Assembly (NCBI GenBank): GCA_037447605.1
Contig: CM074814.1
Location: forward strand, 1,390,788 to 1,454,787
Direction of reading: 5' to 3'
DNA: 64,000 bases
Source of the DNA: Zygnema circumcarinatum
Lineage: Eukaryota > Streptophyta > Zygnematophyceae > Zygnematales > Zygnemataceae
Shown here: positions 16,701-38,226 of the stretch, in pieces
Layout of the letters: every line of letters starts with the position of its first letter
Position numbering within the stretch: position 1 is the first letter of the stretch
Made by a program: the position numbers and the translations under genes
Notes under the pieces: generated by a model
The model's input: the letters and a program-made list of their open reading frames with translations, nothing else
Database searches by the model: none
Told to the model about the DNA's origin: nothing

Positions 16701-18222
16701 CTTCTTCCCATTCCTGGGTTCGATCACGATACCGTCCGTACTCACTCTCCCATAGCCTCATGGCCTTGAGAGGAGTCCGCAAGGGCAGGGAGACCCCCCA
16801 TTCGAGGTCACTCTGGCGGGGTCGCACCAATCACAGCCGGCCAATGTGCCACGTGGAGTACCGTTATTGGCTTTCGCCTTAAAAGGGCGCCTCCAGACCA
16901 CTCGCCAAAAGTGCGTGCCGGAGAGGGCCCCGTCGCGGCCGCTCGCCACCGGCCATGAAATCAAAACGAGTACCATAACATTCACTTATAATATATTGTT
17001 CCGTCAGACCTACTCAACCAACGTACTTATTCAGAACAAAGCAAAGCCAACGAACTTTCGATGGGTCGACAGCCTCGACCGTAGCGAGCCAGGTGGAGGG
17101 CGCAGGCCTTTCGCACGTGTAACCCCGGTCGCTGATTGGCCCTTTTCCAAGGCGAGTCGCAGGTCCGCTCCTCCTGCCGCCGCGTGGCGCAATTTCCCTC
17201 GGGTACGCGCCCCCGTGGCCACGTGGCGTCCCCGCCCGCGCGCCCTTGTCTAGAAAGCACGCACGCGACTGACTGACTGGAAAGCCCACGGCCCTCCCTT
17301 TGAGCTCCGCCCCGGCTTTGCAGGGAGGGAGGAGGGGAGAGAGGGAGAGCCTCCGCCTGAAGGGCCGGTCGGCCTCCCGCAGGCTTGGGACGGCCACTGG
17401 AGCCTGCCGCGTTTGCTTGGCAAGGGAAGAGAGGGGAAGAGAAGGGAAGGGAAGCTGGCAGGACCGCTGGAGGGGTTTGCTGGAGAGTGCAGATGGCGGA
17501 GGGAAGCTGGTGAAGACGCCAAACATTGGTACAAGGGTATCTATCTCATGCTTGTGTCAACATTTGTCGCGGGAGGAGTGTTTGGAGACACTTTCCGAAG
17601 GCGTTCGGGTGGTTTAAAGGCCTACGGTGGAGGCTGGAATACAGGTAAGGTCAGTTATGATTCAGAGTCTGCTTCAAAGGTTTCAAAGTTACGCCCGGGT
17701 CAGTCGCTATAGTATTGGTTCCTTTAAGCAGCTCTTGTTGCAGGTGTTAGGGCTATTTGAATGCATGCAGCGAAGTTTGGGAGACAGGAAGTCATTGATC
17801 GGAAGTTTTGCTTCCGGATCGGTACATATCACGTTCAGATAAAAACAGCTGAAGTTAGTGGCTGCAATCTCAGCTCAAGTTACTTTATTGCTCCTTCTCA
17901 GTTTTGCTGAAACTCTGAACTTGTGGAAGTGAGAAGTGCGTTCTCTTCTTGTTTGGATGTTGTGCTGCTCTTTTGTACAAAGAATAGGGCTATTGATGCC
18001 ACGGTTTTACAGATCGGGATTACTGTATACGAGTTTCTGTAATAAAAAAATACAGTAAAACCTCGGAAAAAAAAGAGAGTATTTTGTTTTTGATCAAAAT
18101 TGTCGAAAGGCATGACTTTCCTACAGAAGTTGAAACGGCGACGTTGAGCTGAGCATTGTTGTGAATTTGGATTCCTTTCAGTTTGAACGCATTTGATTAC
18201 TTTCACTTTGGACACTTGAATC
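16701..18222. promoter_or_regulatory. Upstream region and 5' UTR of TST
   Basis: Two G-box-like CCACGTGG cores occur, near 16850 and 17218. A purine-rich, probably transcribed leader follows. A good donor (ACAG|GTAAGG after 17644) and an acceptor (TTTCAG at 18181), 41 bases before the TST start codon, suggest a 5' UTR intron of about 537 bases. No open frame in this stretch resembles a known protein. Confidence 0.45.
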
Positions 18223-21200
18223 ATGTTAAGAGGAGCAGTTCCCGTGGCTATTGTTGCGGCTTTTGGCAACGGTTTGCAGGGCTGGGACAATGCAGCAATT
18301 GCGGGTAAGAACAAAACCGGGTTGTCATGTCCAGCTTTATCGATCTTGTGACTTTTCAGCATCGCTGTCGTGCCATTTCCTCTGCAGGAGAAAAATTTGT
18401 TGTGACTGTTTGACTGCTGAGTACTCATAAGTTGTTGAAGTCGAGTTGGAACAGATTTACATTCCACTCCCGCCATTTGGTTGATGCAGAGGCAGTAGGT
18501 TGACTGCAAGGGAACGTTGCTTTTGTGATGTAGAAAATTTGTTTTTGTCGACCATGCACCTGATGGCCTATTCCCTGCTAGTTCACAGGTTCCTTGCTCT
18601 ACATCATTCCAGAATTCCACCTTGAAGAATCACCTCAAGTTGTCGGCACCATTGTCGCTGCTTCCTTGATAGGTACGTTTTACACTTGTACTAATGGGCT
18701 GTAGCATTCTTTGCTTAACTAGAATGGTTTGATGGTATCATGAATATTGGAGCTACTCTTCATATGTATTGTAGTCTTGAACGTGCGTGGCTTTGCCTCA
18801 TCCTCCTTTGTGATGTAATGATTGAAAGCCTCGATTTCCAGCACGGGTTTCTTTCGTGTTGCTCAACGAACCTAAAGTTCCTCTCCCTGTCTATTGCTTT
18901 CCTTTACAGGATCAGTTTTGAGCACATTTGTCGCTGGACCGGCTGCCGACTGGATAGGGCGGAAATCACTGCTATTGGTGGCTGCAGCCTGCTTTATCGT
19001 CGGTAAGCACTTCACCGAATGCAACAAGCATGCCATGTTCATTGCTCAGCCTGAAATTTATAACCATTTCGCTGTTACCTGCAGTGTCTGCTGAACCCCC
19101 TGACGGCCACTTCAGCAGCATCTTTTTCACACAGTAGTTTCTGCATCCATAATACACCCTATGGTTACCATATTATTGACTTGACTTCATTGATTCTGGG
19201 TTTGTTGATTATGCTGCAGGGGCGATTGTCGACGGATGGTCACCGAGTGTCAATGTCTTGATTCCCGGTCGAGGAATAGTTGGATTCAGTGTTGGCCTCA
19301 TAGCGACCATAGTTCCACTTTTCATTGCAGAATGCTCACCTTCAGAAACACGTGGCCAGCTGGCCACGCTTCCTCAGCTCCTAGGCATCACGGGAATGCT
19401 ATCGGCGTACGGAGTGGTATTCTGGATTTCACTTGCAGAGAATCCCAGCTGGCGGACAATGCTCGGGCTTGCGTAAGTTCATTCTTGTCGACGGTAAACC
19501 AGATTCATCCTGTCACTCATCACCTCATGAAAGACTTGGAGAGAGTAAGTGCTAATTCACTGCGTTATTTGAACGCTGCAGATTGGTTCCTGCAGTGCTT
19601 TACCTTATTCTCGCCGTCCTTGTTCTGCCCGAGTCACCTCGGTGGCTTGTCAGCAAAGGTCGCATGAAGGAAGCGCGAGAAGCTTTGGTCAAGCTTCGTG
19701 GCACTGAGGATGTTGCAGGTCAGTTATAAGAAGTCACACGTGATTCATATAAACGATTTTGCATGAAAGACATTAGTAGTTGCAATGAGTCGATTGCAAA
19801 CTTGTAGTTTGCTCAGACTCGCTTCGTCTCCGCACACTGCAGGAGAGTTATCGATGCTTGTGGAAGGCTTAGGCGTTGGCGGTGATGCCACAATTGAAGA
19901 GTGGCTGCTAAAGCCTGCTGAAAATGTAGAAGGTGAAGACGAGGCATCAGAGGCTGACGCTGGACAAATCAAGCTGGTAGGAACAGAACCGGGAGTGGTA
20001 TGGATTGCTCAACCATTGAGCAAGGAAGAGGAGAAGGAGGAAGTGACTGGAGTAGACAAGGAAGAGACTAATCTGATAACATCGCTGAGTCATATGGCTG
20101 CCCATAGTCTGCAAGTAGATCAGGTGGTAGCTCTCATGAAAGAGATCCACGATGCCAAAGAAGGGCAGAACGAGGAGAACGCGGAGACATTAGATATCGG
20201 CTTTTTAGATAACCTAAGAGATCACATTTTCGGCAACAAGGATGAAGTTGAGCCCGCAATTGTTGGTGATTTTGATGATGCGGACCTTGAGAAGCCCCTG
20301 CTTGGATCAGTCAGTGCGTCCCGACAGTCAAGCGAGAGGGAGAGGCATTTCACGAAGCAGAATTCGCAAGGCAGCTCAAACTTTATATCGAGTGTGGCAC
20401 GTGCGTTGTCTATGAATTCTGGAGCGGTTAAAACGAGCACGGCAGAGTCGTTTGTAGGATCACCTGGAGGAGGCTGGCAACTAGCCTGGCAAGTGGAAGC
20501 ACAAGAAGAAGGCGCTGCTGCCGCAAGGGAACGGGATTCTGAAGACGGTCTCAGGAGAGTGTTTATATTGCAGGAACCTGGCGATTTGCAATCTACGTCA
20601 ACTTTAGCATTACCGGGCATGTCAGCTGCTGGGGAACAGGAGGTTTTCCAAGCTCAGGTTCTGATTACTAACCCCCGCCAGCTTGGAAAAGAGTTCCTTC
20701 CTGATGATGTTGCTGGACCAGCAATGGTGCACCCAGCCAAACTTGCAAAAACTGGGCCAGCGTGGGCTGAAATGATGGAGCCTGGGGTGCCTCAAGCGTT
20801 GGTTGTCGGGGTGACGCTGCAAGCACTTCAACAGGTAAGGTGTCCATTATCATCGAATGAAGCAATCAGAAGGCTTTTCCTCTCCATTTCCTATTTTTAA
20901 AACTCCTGAAGGTTCCGAGGTAAGATTTCACCTCACTTTTTTACAACGAATTGGCCCTAGACTCCCAAATACTTGAAACGGGCAAAAAATATAGTTCTCT
21001 GATTCGGAGGCAGTTGTACACGTTTTTGTTACACGCAGGCTTGTGGAATCAATGCGGTTCTCTACTACACTCCGACCATTCTGATGAACTCAGGAGCCGG
21101 AATGCTGGAGCAATTAGGGCTTACCTCGCAGTCGTCTTCAATTTTGGCCAGCTTTGCGACCGTGGCTTTAATGCTCCCATGCATCTTTTTGGCCATGTGG

Positions 21201-21901
21201 CTTATGGACAGAAGCGGACGACGGTGAGTTCTACGTCATCTCCCACATCAGGTTGCCTTTACGGAGTCAGGATCAAAGTCCCCGTCACCTTGTCAATGTC
21301 AACGTTACAAAGTCAGCAATGCAGGTCACCCAATGAAGGCGATAGCTTCAAGATCTTGCAGTCCTCTCCCCCTCGCTATAAGCTTCGCTCATCGAGTCTC
21401 TATGTGTACCTTTTTTGTGGTGATTTCAGGCAACTACTACTGACGACAATTCCTCTTATGACAATATCCCTCGCTCTTCTGAGCTCTAGTTCGATTATAC
21501 TCCCACCCGGTAGTCTTTTGCAATCCGTCTGCTCGTTGGCTGGTGTGGCACTCTTCTCTTGCTCCTTTGTGGCGGGTTTCGGGCCCATTCCCAACATCAT
21601 ATGCTCAGAAATATTTCCCACGAGGGTGAGAGGCCTCTGCATAGGACTGTGTGCTACGACCATGTGGGCTTGCAACATAGCGGTCAGCCAGGCCTTCCCA
21701 GGCCTTCAGACTGCCTTTGGATTAGGAGGAGTCTTTGGGCTGTTCGGCATCATGACGCTCGTTTCATGGCTATTCATCTATTTGCGAGTTCCGGAAACGA
21801 AGGGCCTCCCGCTTGAAGTTATTTCTGAGATATTTGCCATGTCGGCAAGAGAGAAAAAGTTACATGACGGCGAATTCCGGGAGGAAAATCAGACAGCATA
21901 G
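18223..21901 (+). CDS. TST: Tonoplast sugar transporter (TST/TMT family)
   Basis: Eight exons (18223-18304, 18589-18672, 18910-19002, 19220-19472, 19582-19718, 19843-20834, 21039-21223, 21430-21901) encode 765 aa, close to the 730-740 aa of plant TSTs. The N-terminus VAIVAAFGNGLQGWDNAAIAG matches the TST start. Sugar-porter motifs follow: DWIGRKS, PESPRWLVSKGR, DRSGRRQLLL and VPETKGLPLEV. The hallmark is a central hydrophilic loop of more than 300 residues between TM6 and TM7, encoded mostly by exon 6, with family landmarks LVEGLGVGGDATIEEWLL, GGGWQLAWQVE and GPAMVHP. Known role: proton-coupled loading of hexoses or sucrose into the vacuole. One local departure is QQACGINAVLYYTP where TSTs usually read QQFSGINGVLYYTP. 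Confidence 0.93.
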
Positions 21902-22327
21902 GGACGCGTTTCTTGCAGATTAGATTAGGAGTCGCTGGTAGCCGTCAGTTGCATTCAGGAATTTATCAAAGAGGGGTGTGTGCAGACGCAGGTAAATAAA
22001 TATAAATAAAAAGCATGTACTCTTGAGAGCGGATTGTAGGTGGGGAGCTGCAGTACTGATAGCTGGAGCAGGACTGGTGGGATCCAGAACCGCGTGCATC
22101 TCTTGTGTAGCTGGAAGGAGAGTGGGGATTAAATAGAATTAATCGCTAGTGGAAGGAATTTCTGTTGATGAAAATCGCCTCTAAGAGATTGGCATAAAAA
22201 ACTCAACATCCCACAAACATATCTATTGCACCTTGTGTCCCGCCCGATTTTTTCCTTTTACTTTCGAAGCTCAAACCAGATGTGCCTTCCAGCGCTCCAA
22301 GTTTCCATGCAATTTTTTCGTGCAATA
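21902..22327. other. TST 3' flank
   Basis: Presumed 3' UTR and spacer; an AATAAATATAAATAAAAAG stretch near 21996 could serve for polyadenylation. No other feature is seen. Confidence 0.4.
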
Positions 22328-22878
22328 GGGCGTGTCAGACTTAAAAAATTCTCGTAATACTAAAAACTCGATATTCGTAACATTTCGAGTCAACGTCAGT
22401 AAAACTAAAATTCTCGAGCGTAGTTTTTCGCACTCGCGGCGCGGTCCTGTCCGTGATCTCCGCCGTCTTCGCAACTTCGCCCTCGCGCGGGGCCCTCAGA
22501 CTTAGAAACAGCGCCGGCGCGGCGCGCGGAGACCGCTTGTCGGTGTGTCGTGTTGCGCGTCACGGGCGGGCGCGGGCGCGGGCGGGAAGCCGGGAAAACA
22601 ACCATGACGTCACGTTGACGCGATTTTCGCCAGTATTTTCTTCGCACGTCCATTTCGGCGCCTCTTTTGGGTGCGAACAAAATCGTGCGAAGAAGTGCCC
22701 TTTTCAGTAAACCCCACGGGTCAATCTTCGCAACGTTGACCCGTTGACTTAGCACAGTTGACTTCCGTTCGGTTCGGTTTAGGTTCGGGGGCGCGATGAT
22801 TTTTAGTACTTAGTAACCTCGATTCTCGTAATACTAAAATCTCGATATTCGTAACATTTTGTTAAATCTGACACGCCC
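22328..22878. mobile_element. TA-flanked MITE, copy 1 (TIR GGGCGTGTCAGA)
   Basis: The element starts GGGCGTGTCAGA and ends TCTGACACGCCC, with TA immediately outside both ends. Subterminal blocks (TCTCGTAATACTAAAA, CTCGATATTCGTAACATTT) recur near both ends. The interior shares TTGACCCGTTGACTT and TTCGGTTCGGTTTAGGTTCG with the copy at 39217, which lies in the opposite orientation. It has no credible frame. Confidence 0.85.
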
Positions 22879-23536
22879 TAATGCAGCTGTTCTTCAATTC
22901 TACATCACGGACTGCTCTCTAAGAGCTTCCGCAGCTTCCTCTGAGGAGCGGCAGGCAGAGCGCCTCCTTCTACCTCTGCATTTCTAACGTCTGCAAATGT
23001 ACTCAGTTCAAAAACTCCGTCGGAAAGTCATCGCTGGCTAACTATGATGAACCTACAAACCTTCAAAGTTGCAGAAGTAAGAGCTGGCGGAGAGTTAGCA
23101 GCGAGCGGAGGAGAGAGTTCTGAACAGGAGGGAGGAGGGCTGCCACCGTACAGCAGCGCAGAGAGCGACCCTGAACACCCTAGTAAACTTAAGATCTGGG
23201 AGGGTTCTACGGATGCAGAGTTTAAAATGACGAATTATAAGATTTTGGGAAACCTAAAAATGAGAAGATTATAAACGCTCTGAATAAATGGCTTCTGCGA
23301 TGCTCTTTCGGCAGCTGCAGCAGCAGCACCCTCTCCTGCTGTTGAAGCAGATAGAGTGGTCGGTGGAGAAGGGAGCGAAAGCGAGAGTGAGAGCGATAGT
23401 GAGATGAGGGCGAGAGAGGGCGACGTTTGATGCTATCAAATGACGGACGACGGGAAAATGGGGAGGGAACCACGAGGGACCAAAAGCCCACCCGCCCGGG
23501 CACAGACGGCCTAAAAGGACAAAAGAATCTAACGTA

Positions 23537-23655
23537 ATGATTGGAACCATTGCCAATGATTGGCAGTGGTTGTCAGCCAACCATTGGCAATGGCTGGCTC
23601 GGTCGCGAATCGATGGTTCGCAGCCATTGCCAATGGTGGATCCAACGGTCCGACC
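23537..23655. repeat. Palindrome-rich patch related to the foldback family
   Basis: Repeated, mutually inverted words CCATTGCCAATG, CCATTGGCAATGG and GGAACCATTGCC occur within about 120 bases and are followed by CCAACGGTCCGACC, similar to the CGGACCA/TGGTCCG words that border the arms of the element at 14819-16700. It may be one arm of a decayed member of that family. Confidence 0.5.
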
Positions 23656-23913
23656 TGCGCAGATCTGGATCTGGAGCTGCGACTCGGCCGGCTCCAGCTT
23701 CGAGTTGGCTCTCCAAGCCTCAATGGACTGCTGGCTGCCTTTCAGTTTCAGCGCAGCTCTGATGAAGGCTTAGAAGAGTGGAGGGGCCCTGAATCTCCGC
23801 AGCATAGCTTATAGATTTAAGAGTGATCTTCTGCTGAGGAGATTCAGACAGGCTGCTCCTGAATGATGCCACTCCTTTAGATTGGAAGGGAAGGAGACGG
23901 ACGAGATGTTTCT

Positions 23914-24300
23914 GTGGATGTGACTTTCCCCCTTAATCATGTGAAGTGGAACGTTCTATGCTATCAGTTCCACATCCGCATGATAACACGAGATCAAGCA
24001 AGACGCAGCGGCAACCAAATTTCACTGCAGACATGTGAGGAGGAGAACGATCCGGTCGATCCTGAAGGTAAGCACCTCCTATTGAAATGGACGGAGTGGG
24101 CATTGCATGCACACAATGAGAATGGAGAACGAATGACACAAAAGGAAAGTGTCTATACAATGAGGTGCTTGTACAATGTCCTCAGCTTGCTTATATCCAA
24201 TGCAGCTAGAGCTAGGCGACAGAAAGTAAGTGCCAGCATAGATGTAGCCTCAGCAAGGGCGGCCAAGTGTAAGCGCATGGCCGCAAAAGATAAGCTTTAA
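23914..24300 (+). CDS. Hypothetical open reading frame, 128 aa
   Basis: An uninterrupted frame of 128 codons with no recognised domain. It is rich in Ala, Arg and Lys at the C-terminus (AARARRQK, AKCKRMAAKDKL) and has no predicted signal or membrane segment. A GGTAAGC donor-like site lies inside it near 24067, so the true structure could be spliced. It may be a chance frame or a transposon relic. Confidence 0.2.
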   Translation: MDVTFPLNHVKWNVLCYQFHIRMITRDQARRSGNQISLQTCEEENDPVDPEGKHLLLKWTEWALHAHNENGERMTQKESVYTMRCLYNVLSLLISNAARARRQKVSASIDVASARAAKCKRMAAKDKL

Positions 24301-24573
24301 TAAAAGCTAGAAGTGAAAAATATATACGACAACATAAAAATGACTTAGTTGTAACACCTCCTCCTTATTTTTTTTTGTTTTCCTATTGATCTGAATACGC
24401 GGCGCCAACGTGGAAGTGAAGATCCATTGACATCACTGCACTGACTGCCCTGACTTCGCTTCACGAGGTACAACAGATCTCAAAACCCCACTGGCCCTCC
24501 CTCTCATCTCAGAGTAGGTCGCCCTTCATTTCTCGCACGCCCAAAGCCACGTGCTACAACGAGCACGTTTAGA

Positions 24574-27341
<2,768 letters not shown>

Positions 27342-28741
27342 GCCGCCCGAGTCCCGCACGTCCTGCCCCCTCCGCCCAAACGACACCGCGCGCGAGTCAG
27401 TCAACGCTTCTGCTTTGCGACAACCACGGAGCGCTCTGCCCCTCCGCCCCCCCCCCCTCCCCCTCTCTCTCTCCCCATGACACAAACACAAACAAACAAC
27501 CGGGAGGCCCCCCCCCTCGCTCCTGTGCGCGACCACGGAAACCACCGTCCGGGCAGTGGCCAACAAACAAAGAGCGCCCCCCGCCTCCACCTCCTCCCTC
27601 CCTCCCTCCCGCGCTACCTTCAGCGCCTCTCCTTGAGCACGCAACGCCGCTCTGCCAATCTCTCCCTCTGCTCCTCCTCCTCCTCCCCCCGCAACCACTC
27701 CCTTCCCACTCGCTCCTTCTCTTCCCCTCTTCTCCCTCTCGTTGGACAGGAGAGAGGGGCGATAGTAAAGAGTTTTAGTCTCTCCCACGCGATGCGTCAC
27801 GCGGGCAAACACAAGGAGTTTAGTGCATCTGCCCGCGCGGGCTGGCCAGAAATGATTTTTCGTTGCCCGCGTCCAAAGTCAGAGGCCCCATTGGAGGGCG
27901 CGCCGCGGGCAGCCTCCAGAGCGCCGCTAGAAAACAAATGAAAAAAACAAATTTTTCGCGTCCGGGCGCTTGGGGGAGCCACGTGGCAACCGCGAAACCT
28001 TCGACGCGCCGAAGCCATTTGACGGCCTTTGACGGCCTTGGACTGCATGCGACCTGCGTGGACTGCGCGCATTGAGTGACTGCCTCCATGGGCGGATGGC
28101 ATGGCACGGCATGGGATGGGATGGCATGGCATGGCATGGCATGGGATGGGATGGCATGGCATGGGATGGGATGGCATGGCATGGGATGGGATGGCATGGC
28201 ATGGGATGGGATGGCATGGCATGGCATGGGATGGGATGGCATGGCATGAAATGGGATGGCATGGCATGGCATGGCAGGGGATGGGATGGCATGGCATGGG
28301 ATGGGATGGCATGGCATGGGATGGGATGACATGGCATGGGATGGGATGGCATGGCATGGGATGGGATGGGATGGCATGGCATGGCATGGGATGGGATGGC
28401 ATGGCATGAAATGGGATGGCATGGCATGGCATGGCAGGGGATGGGATGGCGTGGCATGGGATGGGATGGGATGGCATGGCATGGCATTTGGCATGGGATG
28501 GGATGGGATGGGATGGCATGGCATGGCATGGCATGGCATGGCATGGCATGGCATGGGATGGGATGGTATGGGATGGGATGGCATTGGAGAGCGGCATGGG
28601 GCTATGAGCACGAGGGCGCATGGATGGCCATGGAAGCCACGGAGTCCCTCCAGGAGGATAGCAGCTGCAGAGCAAGTCCAAGGGAGGCAGTGTGGAGTGT
28701 GGAGATAAGAAGAAAGAAGGGAAGAAGCGGTGGGAAGAAGG
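27342..28741. promoter_or_regulatory. Divergent promoter between the PAN-like gene and POLH
   Basis: The 1.4 kb between the two opposed start codons is C-rich on plus from 27430 to 27740. It contains a CCACGTGG G-box near 27979 and then the pentanucleotide array (separate entry) that ends about 160 bases before the POLH start. No protein-like frame is credible here; the long open frames are by-products of low complexity. Confidence 0.45.
28092..28583. repeat. GGCAT/GGGAT pentanucleotide minisatellite
   Basis: About 490 bp of alternating GGCAT and GGGAT units, mostly ordered as a 20-bp super-unit (GGGATGGGATGGCATGGCAT). Two marker variants, CATGAAATGGG and GGCAGGGGATGG, recur exactly 160 bp apart (about 28245/28405 and 28274/28434), showing duplication of a 160-bp block. 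Confidence 0.93.
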
Positions 28742-35001
<6,260 letters not shown>

Positions 35002-35469
35002 ATCAGTGGCATGTGAAGGATGAATGAAGAAAAATCTCAAACCCTGAAAAACTCTGAAACTCTGAAAACTCTGAAAACTCTGAAAATTCTGAAAACTCTG
35101 AAAACTGCACTTATTCCTGCTCTTTATGTAAAAAATGAGTGTTTTCATTGAACCAGCCGGAAGAAAGGATTTCTGCAGATGGGTGGAACCGCCAGCTGTG
35201 GTTGAGGCAGACAGTCGGTAGCCAACCAAGGCAAAGGCGAACTATGGCGCGCCCTCAATCCTACGACCACACCGGTCCTTCTGACAAGCATAGGTCTGCT
35301 CCACACGGGATGGCCAGTGCTGTAGTTTCTGCTTTGCCTTGGTTGACTTAGACGTGCCTGTCGACCACACTTTCTGCATATTGAGGAGAGGCTCTGTGAC
35401 TGTCGCAAAAAGGGTCTGTCTCGACTGCATCGTCACGAGCTTGGAAGGAACGCCTGAAGAGAGAAGTTT
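35002..35469. other. Convergent 3' region between POLH and Aurora
   Basis: The two genes converge here. A tandem array of CTCTGAAAA-like 9- to 10-mers covers about 35040-35110, just after the POLH stop. No other gene is seen. Confidence 0.5.
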
Positions 35470-38226
35470 TCACATGCTGCCCTTTTCTTGATGCCTCAAG
35501 TCCCACTTCTGTCGAGTGTGCTTCACTATCCATGGATGCGTCAAAACCTTCGAGAGCGGCAGCCTCTCCTCTGTGCCTCGCACAAGCAGCTGCGGTTTCT
35601 TGCAAGCAAGTACGGAAAAGCGATGTTGTCAGACTCCAGAAATTGACTTTGTTCAACACGGCTTTGCGCTGAAACTTGACCCGCCCATTGACAAAGACCT
35701 TGCTGATCGTATCAAGCACCAGCTTCTCGTGTTACACGTGAAAAACTTCCAGTTTAAGGTTCAAGCAACGTCAGATTCCACATCTCAAAGGAAGACACAA
35801 GAAACCAACATTGGTACGCGTAAGAAATGTAAACTAATGATGAAAAATCGAGATAATCACGCAAACATTGAGCGTGGAAGTCTTGGAACTACCGCGCTGT
35901 GAAAGACAGACTCACCTTTGAAATAAGGTCCTTCGCATCATTGCTCACTTCTGGCCGTGGTGGAAAGTGGAGGTCAACTTGAATTATGCTGTCGAAAAGA
36001 ATACAGAACACTGAATAAGGAAACGTAGACAGTCCATGCTTTTTTAGACGGCATTTTTCCAGTAAGACAAATATTATATAAAGAACAACAAGAAGTGAAG
36101 TATATTAAGTTGCCATGTTTGCAATTTACGCCGTTGAGCATGAAACCTGACATTTAGTACAAATAGGCAGTTGAGCTCACGACATAACCAGAGTGTGTTA
36201 AAGCTTACCGCTTGTATGTTTCAGTATGTCCTTCCGCCTCAAATGGTGGTAATCCGTAGAGAAACTCATAGCAGAGAACGCCCAAGCTCCAGATGTCCAC
36301 ACTTGCGTCATGCTCCTCATACTCAACTGCCATTTGTGAAGTCAAAATAGGAGCACGAATCGTCGGCTTGATGTAATCTTACAGCAGAGACAATGGAAAA
36401 AATTGAGCAACAGGCCTCCGCAGCTTTTGCTTACAAAAGCAAAGTTTCAAGATCAGACACACGGTTAGAACAAGCAGTTTCTATAAAGTACCGATAGCCT
36501 CAGCAAGTTGAGCCTTTCATACCCATTTCTGGGGGAAGATAGTCCAAAGTCCCGCACAGAGTCTGTCGTCGACTGTTTGGCGTATGAACCGACCAGCCAA
36601 AATCTGAAATTTTCAAGTCACCCTGCAAAACATATCGCAAGCTCAGCGTCTGAAGGGGGAAGACACTTTTGACGACTGCCCATACTGTAAATCTCATGTT
36701 CATGCCAATCCACTACAGAAGAAGAAGTAGTAGTAGATTGTCCCATCTTCCTGACAGAATCTGGAGCCATTGTGGCTGTGGGGGAAGATGGTCCTTGTTA
36801 AACAATTGAGTCTTTATCCGTTGTCTTTTGGTCAACCCAGTGCATTAGGCTATGGTGGAAGAAGACAGTAGCACTTACATCCGCGCTGATGAGGAGATTT
36901 TCAGGTTTGATGTCTCTGTGAATCACGTGCTTGGAATGGCAATATTGAAGAGCTCTTGCCAAAGAGGCAATATACTGTACAAGTCACAGCAAGATGGGAT
37001 TACCATTTGTCAATCCGCTGTTGCATAGAAAACAGCGAGCTGGATTTGTGGATAACATGTTTGCTGCTATAAGTTGTGTGGGAACTACGTCACTCAGCAT
37101 TGTACAAGCACTTTAGCTCCACAGGAAAGCACCTCCCAAATTCTTATATATTTATGTGAAAACCCGTTCTGAAACAACTTCTGACGCAGCATTTTGGTTA
37201 AATACCAAAACTGCAACCAGTAAATCTGGTTGCTTTTGCCACTTCAGCCACTCATTTCCCTTTCTCCGTGATCGTCCCTACATTGCATGCTCTAACACTT
37301 GTCCTCTCTCCCTTCCTCCTGCTCCCTCAGCTCCATCCAAAGAATCAACTGTGCATTCAATCTGCTCGACCGAGTCAAAACCACAACACATTCACAAGCG
37401 ATGGTAGAACTGTATCGTAAATATGGCGTAACCTACCATAGCTGCACGCTTCTCATCGAAGTAGTGATGCTTCTGAAGCTCTTTGTATAGCTCTCCTTTT
37501 GGAGCATATTCCAACACGAGGTAGACTTGAGTCTGCACAAAGTGGAGGAAAAGCTGTATTCATCATCAAAACGAAATAAAAATGTATATTCGCATCGTCA
37601 GCATTCGAAATGTGCAATGTGTGACAAAAGCTTCCTCGCACTTGAATATGATGTGCCTGTATTGCAGCCTTGAGCAGCTACCAAACCTTGCAAGAAGCAA
37701 CGTCCTAGATTGCGCTTTGAACACCACTACCACTTACCTGATCATAAAAGTAACCGTACAATCGTAAGATGTTTGGGTGTCGTAGATGACTCTGAATCTC
37801 TATTTCTCGTCGAAGTTGATGCTCTACCTGAGATTGATTGATTTGGCTTTTTTTCAACACTTTTAGAGCCACTAACTTTTTGCTCTGCGTGCCATGCAAC
37901 AGCACCAACACATCACCCGAAACTCACTGCGGTGAAAATCTTCGAATCACTTTCTTCAATAACAATACAAGGAGACTGCAGGCTACCACTAGTAGCATAT
38001 TGTAGATAAGAAGCAATGTTACAAACAAGCAATTTGATCTTAAAAGGAGCTCTAGGTGCAAAAGAGTAATTTGACCTACTCTTTTTTCCCGCGCCAGGTA
38101 CACGATGCCAAATTTTCCGCGGCCAAGCGGATTTCCGACATCGAAATCACTCAGCTGCCATCGCTTTTCCTCACACTGTTTTTCCAGTAACGATTCCTTT
38201 CCTGTTTCTTCAGAATTTTGATCCAT
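35470..38226 (-). CDS. AUR: Aurora kinase (plant alpha-type)
   Basis: Eight minus-strand exons (38226-38080, 37884-37738, 37532-37437, 36974-36879, 36622-36523, 36326-36209, 35988-35916, 35589-35470) encode 298 aa, a full-length compact Aurora. The glycine loop is GRGKFG (aa 35-40). The catalytic lysine is Lys57 in VALK, the HRD motif is at 149-151 followed by IKPEN, DFG is at 169-171, and the activation loop reads [16 protein letters not shown] with the phospho-acceptor Thr183. The signature [24 protein letters not shown] in exon 2 is diagnostic of the family, and HPWI closes the kinase domain. Known role: mitotic Ser/Thr kinase acting on histone H3 and spindle or phragmoplast microtubules. 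The short N-terminal extension (about 25 aa) fits alpha Auroras rather than beta. Confidence 0.95.

Larger units (their letters stand above)
22879..24573. other. Intergenic region with unrecognised short frames
   Basis: No family could be recognised. A palindrome-rich patch lies at about 23537-23650 (listed separately). An open frame at about 23914-24300 on plus could encode 128 aa, but it shows no known motif and has a possible internal donor. The stretch may hold the 3' UTR of the minus-strand gene that ends at 24574. Confidence 0.4.

Noticed and set aside
35348-35719. 123-codon minus-strand frame at the 3' end of Aurora
   Set aside because: The correct reading of this DNA is the terminal Aurora exon in another frame, shown by [24 protein letters not shown]. 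The longer frame is a shadow.
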